Part shown: piece after piece, positions 60,100 to 64,000 of the stretch
Layout of the letters: every line of letters begins with the position of its first letter
Position numbering within the stretch: position 1 is the stretch's first letter
DNA from: Echria macrotheca
Lineage: Eukaryota > Ascomycota > Sordariomycetes > Sordariales > Schizotheciaceae
Direction of reading: 5' to 3'
DNA length: 64,000 nt
Assembly: GCA_030411725.1 (NCBI GenBank)
Contig: MU839827.1
Span: 4,037,027 to 4,101,026, forward strand
Made by a program: the position numbers and the translations under genes
The notes under the pieces: model-generated
Told to the model about the DNA's origin: nothing
What the model saw: the letters and a program-made list of their open reading frames with translations, nothing else
Databases searched by the model: none

Positions 60100-63000
60100 T
60101 GGATGGGGCAATGGTAACTACTCACGAGCGAGACATGGAAACGGTGTTTTTTTCTTTGGGGCAGGCAGGCAACAGGTACAATTGGTCCAAGTACAACTCA
60201 CTGCATATCTTAGGGTTCTTGGGGATTCATCAAGCGAAAAAAGAGCTGGCTGGCGTGGTTTTTGTTGTTGTCGTGCTGGGGAGGGGGGCATGAATAGGCG
60301 TTTTTTCTTGTTGCGGTTGCGGGTGGGTGTTGTCAGAATTGGTTGTTGGGATGGTAGTGTGTGTGTGTGGGTGGGATAATGAGGGAGAGGAGGGAGAGGC
60401 AATAGCTAGTCTAGTTCTAGGGACTAATGCTATGATATTGGTTATTTTTGATGAGATGCTTGTGGGGGTGGTGATGGGTGTGAATTGAAAGACTGGAGTT
60501 GTGGTCTTTGATATGCCGGGGGTCTCGGGTGCGTTTGGGCAACCTACCGAGCGACAGGCCATTTCATAATGGTACCGTACTCGTTTTCAACTAGTTCTAT
60601 AGCTGCTAGGTGGTGAACTGCAGTGGAAAGGACTGTCCATTCAGTTTCACTCATCGAGCTCGCTTGCACCAGAGCTCCAACCTGACCCCGACCCCAACCC
60701 TCACGAGCCAGACCTTACCTTGGAATAGGGAATAGGAGCGCCAATGTAGCCCGTATCTGATCTCCTCCCCGGGGGTTCATTATTATCGATCTACCACCGA
60801 GTCTAGGTACGGTACGGTAATAGCCGTTGATGATATCCGGATATACATATATATCTCTTACTTGGCTGAATCTCTACTTACCTTGGCTACTATCTTATCG
60901 TCTTCTTCCTTCCTCTCTCTCTCTCCCTCTCTCTCTCTCACCCCCATAAACTGTCAAACCGAGTAGGTAAGTAGTTGTTGCAACAAAAATACATTTATGT
61001 TCTATATCCTCTCTAGGTATACCTGCCTTTCCATATTGCTCTGCCCTGCTCTGCCCTGTCCTATCCCGTTCGGGTACCACGCCTGAATCCTATGGAGGGG
61101 TGTGGGGACGAAATTCAATACTCAGCTCCTAAAACTCAAATGGCTATGAGTACGCTGGGAACAACGCCGTAAGTTCGGTTGGGGTTGCTGGTATACTTGA
61201 CAGCTTCAGATCACAATGCCATGGGGAGGCTCTTGGAGGCAAGTCTCTATCGTATAACTTCCTAGACGATATATGCTAGCTTGCGAGTGGAGAGGGGCCG
61301 GGAATCCGTGGTGTGGTGGGGTAAAGGAGGAGGATATTTCTACTTGGACATTGAACATCTAGATCAACGGAAGCACCTCGATTAAAATTCCATGGTATCT
61401 AGATTCTAGCATATGGCAAACAGATGATGGCCAACTACCAAGTTAGTACTTCATGTCAAGGAACACTCAGTGAGGTGCCTCCCTGCTTATACAAATCGAT
61501 GCCGTTGGATGTGATACCCTCCCCATAGGAAGTGGATGCAGCCGGAAGTGTATTAAGATCCCGATCATCTCAGGAATCCGGCACTGAATCCCTCTCCATG
61601 AAATCACCCCTGTGACGGTGGCCACCACACCATCCTCAACCCCCCGGTGAGCCAGTCATGCTATACCAAACACCAGAACCGGTGACGACGAGTTCCCCCC
61701 ACACGCGCAGATATGCTACCCCCCGTCCTTCTAGCATGAGAACAAAAGGCCAAGAAAGAAGAACCGCATCTTTCAACGTTCGAGGCTCAAAATCTGACAG
61801 AAAAGGACCGAAACCAGAACAGATGCGTGCTAACGACTGGCTCAGGTCGTCAATCAAATCATGTATCTGCCCACACCATTCTGCCGCAAGTCCCAATCAT
61901 CTGCCGTCGTCCTCCCACGGCCAATCCCGTGCCGACGCCGGGGCCGGAGCCCGGAGCTCCATTCAGGTACGAGAAACCTAATCTCCAGGAGGAAACTGTT
62001 CACTTGCGCAAGCCACCCGGCAGAAGTATTCGGGCATGTTTCCGTGTAAGGAACGGCACTCCAGTCCCGGAAAAGAAAAGACCGGGCATGAGGCTCAGAC
62101 CGAAGCCATTCCATCCACAACGACATTCGCCGTTCACCGCTGGTCTCTGATGCAGCTCTCCAGTCCCCAGGCCGCAAGCCAAGCATGAGTACAAGCAGAC
62201 GGCCAGAAATGGCCTGGGACGTGGACGGTACCGGTATTCCGCTCGAGGCTGAGCCGCCAACCCATTGTTGACTCAGACTGGTCTAATCCGGAGAGCGCCA
62301 GTGGTCCGGTGCATCTGAGAATCCGTCAGTATGGCATTTCTAGTCCACCTGGCCGGCTGCAGGATCCAGCATGAAAGCGGCCATCTGCCAGGTTTTCGAG
62401 ACCAAATCCAGGAACATTCTCTCGATGCTCCAACTCCTCGCCCAAAAGCAAAGACCGCTCCGAGGCAGCCTGGTCTGATGGTTCCCTTTTGACTGCCCGG
62501 AAACTTGGATGTGAGGGAGCCGCCGTATCTAAGGTAGCCAAGGAAGAAAGTCGATAGAAGGGCCCCGGAACTGAGACAGCTTTGCAGATGTTGACGTCTC
62601 CCGCTTGCGCATTATTATACCGCGGACCCGAGAGGAGCATGACAGCAAGATGCATCGAGCATGTAAACGTGGCCCGACATGTCGCACCGGAAATATCATG
62701 GCTCCCGAGCTCAGCGGGGGCTCAAGGCTAAAGATGGGACTCGAGATGCCCGCCGCATGTATGTACGCTGCGCGTGTCGGGCGTCGAGTCCGACTCCACA
62801 AGCAGGCCTTGCGTAAACGGCTTCTGGTCAATCGGATCGAGGCTTCGAGAACAAGTGGAGGTTAGCAGCCAGCCATGGCGATGTATCACTGCCATGGCCC
62901 GGTGTCGAATCATTGGTGTGTGGTCGACAGCGAGCAAGGCTCAGGCGGGCCAGAGGAGGGCATGCAGTCGAGTCAGCTCAGTGACTGGACGCCACCCGCA

Positions 63001-64000
63001 ACGTGGGCCAGGCAAGGAGCACATCGAGAGGGTGTCGTCCTTGTTGGATTCGGCGAAGACTCGCATGCGTTATCGGTCGGGTGCCGGCTTCCATCTGTCC
63101 AACAATTGCACGGAATCCGCCGCCCGGGTTGAAGAGCGGTGACCTGCCTGGTTCGAAGCCGGCCCAAACTCCCTACATCTGTGGTATCGGGGAACCGCGC
63201 TAGGCTGCTTCGACTGACGAACCATGGAACAACTTGGCGTCGGCCGCGCCATGGCCGGGTCCAGAGACCAGAGCTGATGTAACATGGCCGTCCGGTGCAG
63301 AGGATTGGGCGACGTCGGGAAAGCAGGGAAAAGAAGCTCGTCTCGGTCCGCAAAACACGGGCGACGTTTAGGCCCAGCCTGTAGGGTTAAACCTCGTCGA
63401 ACCAACCACCGAAACATGTTCCCTTCTTTCAACTCCCTCTAGACTAGCCTCGGAGATTAACCAATCCTGAACCGGGATCGTCAGCTGAAGTCACCCGTCT
63501 CAGACAAAGTGAACCGGACCCTTGAGGCTGCGCCATATGTGCCGATATGTGTCGACAAAATACCTAGGCCTATGCCGCAGAATATCTCGACAATTCGTTA
63601 TCGCGTCCAGAACAGCCTGCTCTCCTGCCGCATGCCGAAAGCAAGCAACCGGACGCCTCCCAGCGAGCCAGCAAACACGAGCCTGATCCAGACGGGAATA
63701 CGGTCCAGCACCTTGGCGCGTCCTGCTGAATCCCTTCTGCAGCCTTCGGCCGCTGCCATTTGTCTGTTTCATCCATTCTCCCTCTCGTGCAACACGCTGG
63801 CCTCCGTCTATCGGAACTCCGACCGCCACCGACCTCCTGCAGTGAATGAACGCAGGGCTAGATGACGCTTCCAACCCGTCCTCCACATGGAATAGAATCT
63901 GGATCACCCGCAGCAACCCAGCCGGGGTGGCGGAGCACGAGAAACTGGTGCTGTGGTACCATCGGGGACTTCTGCCGTCGAGGGACCTGCCACGCCTGAG
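60100..64000. other. No gene recognised at the right end
   Basis: 3' flank of the PAS kinase, then intergenic DNA. 60.1-61.1 kb has TG/GGGA-rich and (CT)n sequence (60912-60939). 61.1-64 kb is balanced in composition. The largest frames (138 codons minus at 63500-63916, 126 minus at 62973-63353) show no domain. It may be the upstream region of a gene beyond the window. Confidence 0.55.

Noticed and set aside
61149..61290. Short frame with a GTAAGT donor-like word at 61169 and a GACAG at 61203
   Set aside because: The implied intron would be about 35 bp, below the plausible minimum, and the product is only about 34 residues with no family.

Overview
The window comes from the nuclear genome of a filamentous ascomycete (Pezizomycotina, most likely Sordariomycetes). 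Coding genes are interrupted by short introns of about 44-83 bp with GT donors, CTAAC/CTGAC-like branch sites and YAG acceptors. The gene content (UDP-galactopyranose mutase, two large hybrid histidine kinases, an Ecl1-type zinc protein) is that of a mould and not of a yeast. No virus, insertion sequence, CRISPR array, rRNA or tRNA was recognised. Exon boundaries were worked out by hand from splice signals, reading phase and family alignment recalled from memory; none was checked by a search or by RNA data.

Layout. 1-21.4 kb is gene-poor: it holds one clear gene (an Ecl1-like small zinc protein, 10.6-11.1 kb), one probable five-exon small gene of unknown function (19.2-19.9 kb), and much low-complexity DNA. 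21.4-27.0 kb is housekeeping: a Det1-type histidine phosphatase (-), a PRKRIP1-type spliceosomal protein (+) and chaperonin CCT gamma (-). 27.7-35.2 kb is one very large hybrid histidine kinase (-) with a pseudokinase + AAA + GAF front end (S. pombe Mak2/Mak3, C. albicans Chk1 architecture). 37.4-43.5 kb is a divergent galactofuranose pair: UDP-galactopyranose mutase (-) and a TPT-family transporter (+), resembling glfA/glfB. 44.8-51.4 kb is compact: ribosomal protein L27 (-), Nce101-like peptide (+), TTC36-like TPR protein (-), 4-hydroxyphenylpyruvate dioxygenase (+) and TFIIH subunit Ssl1/p44 (-). 54.0-60.1 kb is a second large hybrid histidine kinase (+) with PAS domains (Mak1-like). 60.1-64 kb has no recognisable gene.

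How the genes work together. The mutase and the transporter would make UDP-galactofuranose in the cytosol and carry it into the Golgi. The TTC36 and HPPD genes share one 812-bp divergent promoter that contains a CGG/CCG near-palindrome of Zn2Cys6 type; in mammals TTC36 is known to protect HPPD from degradation, so the pairing suggests an old tyrosine-catabolism partnership. The two histidine kinases belong to the families that sense peroxide in fission yeast and would feed the HPt-response regulator relay.
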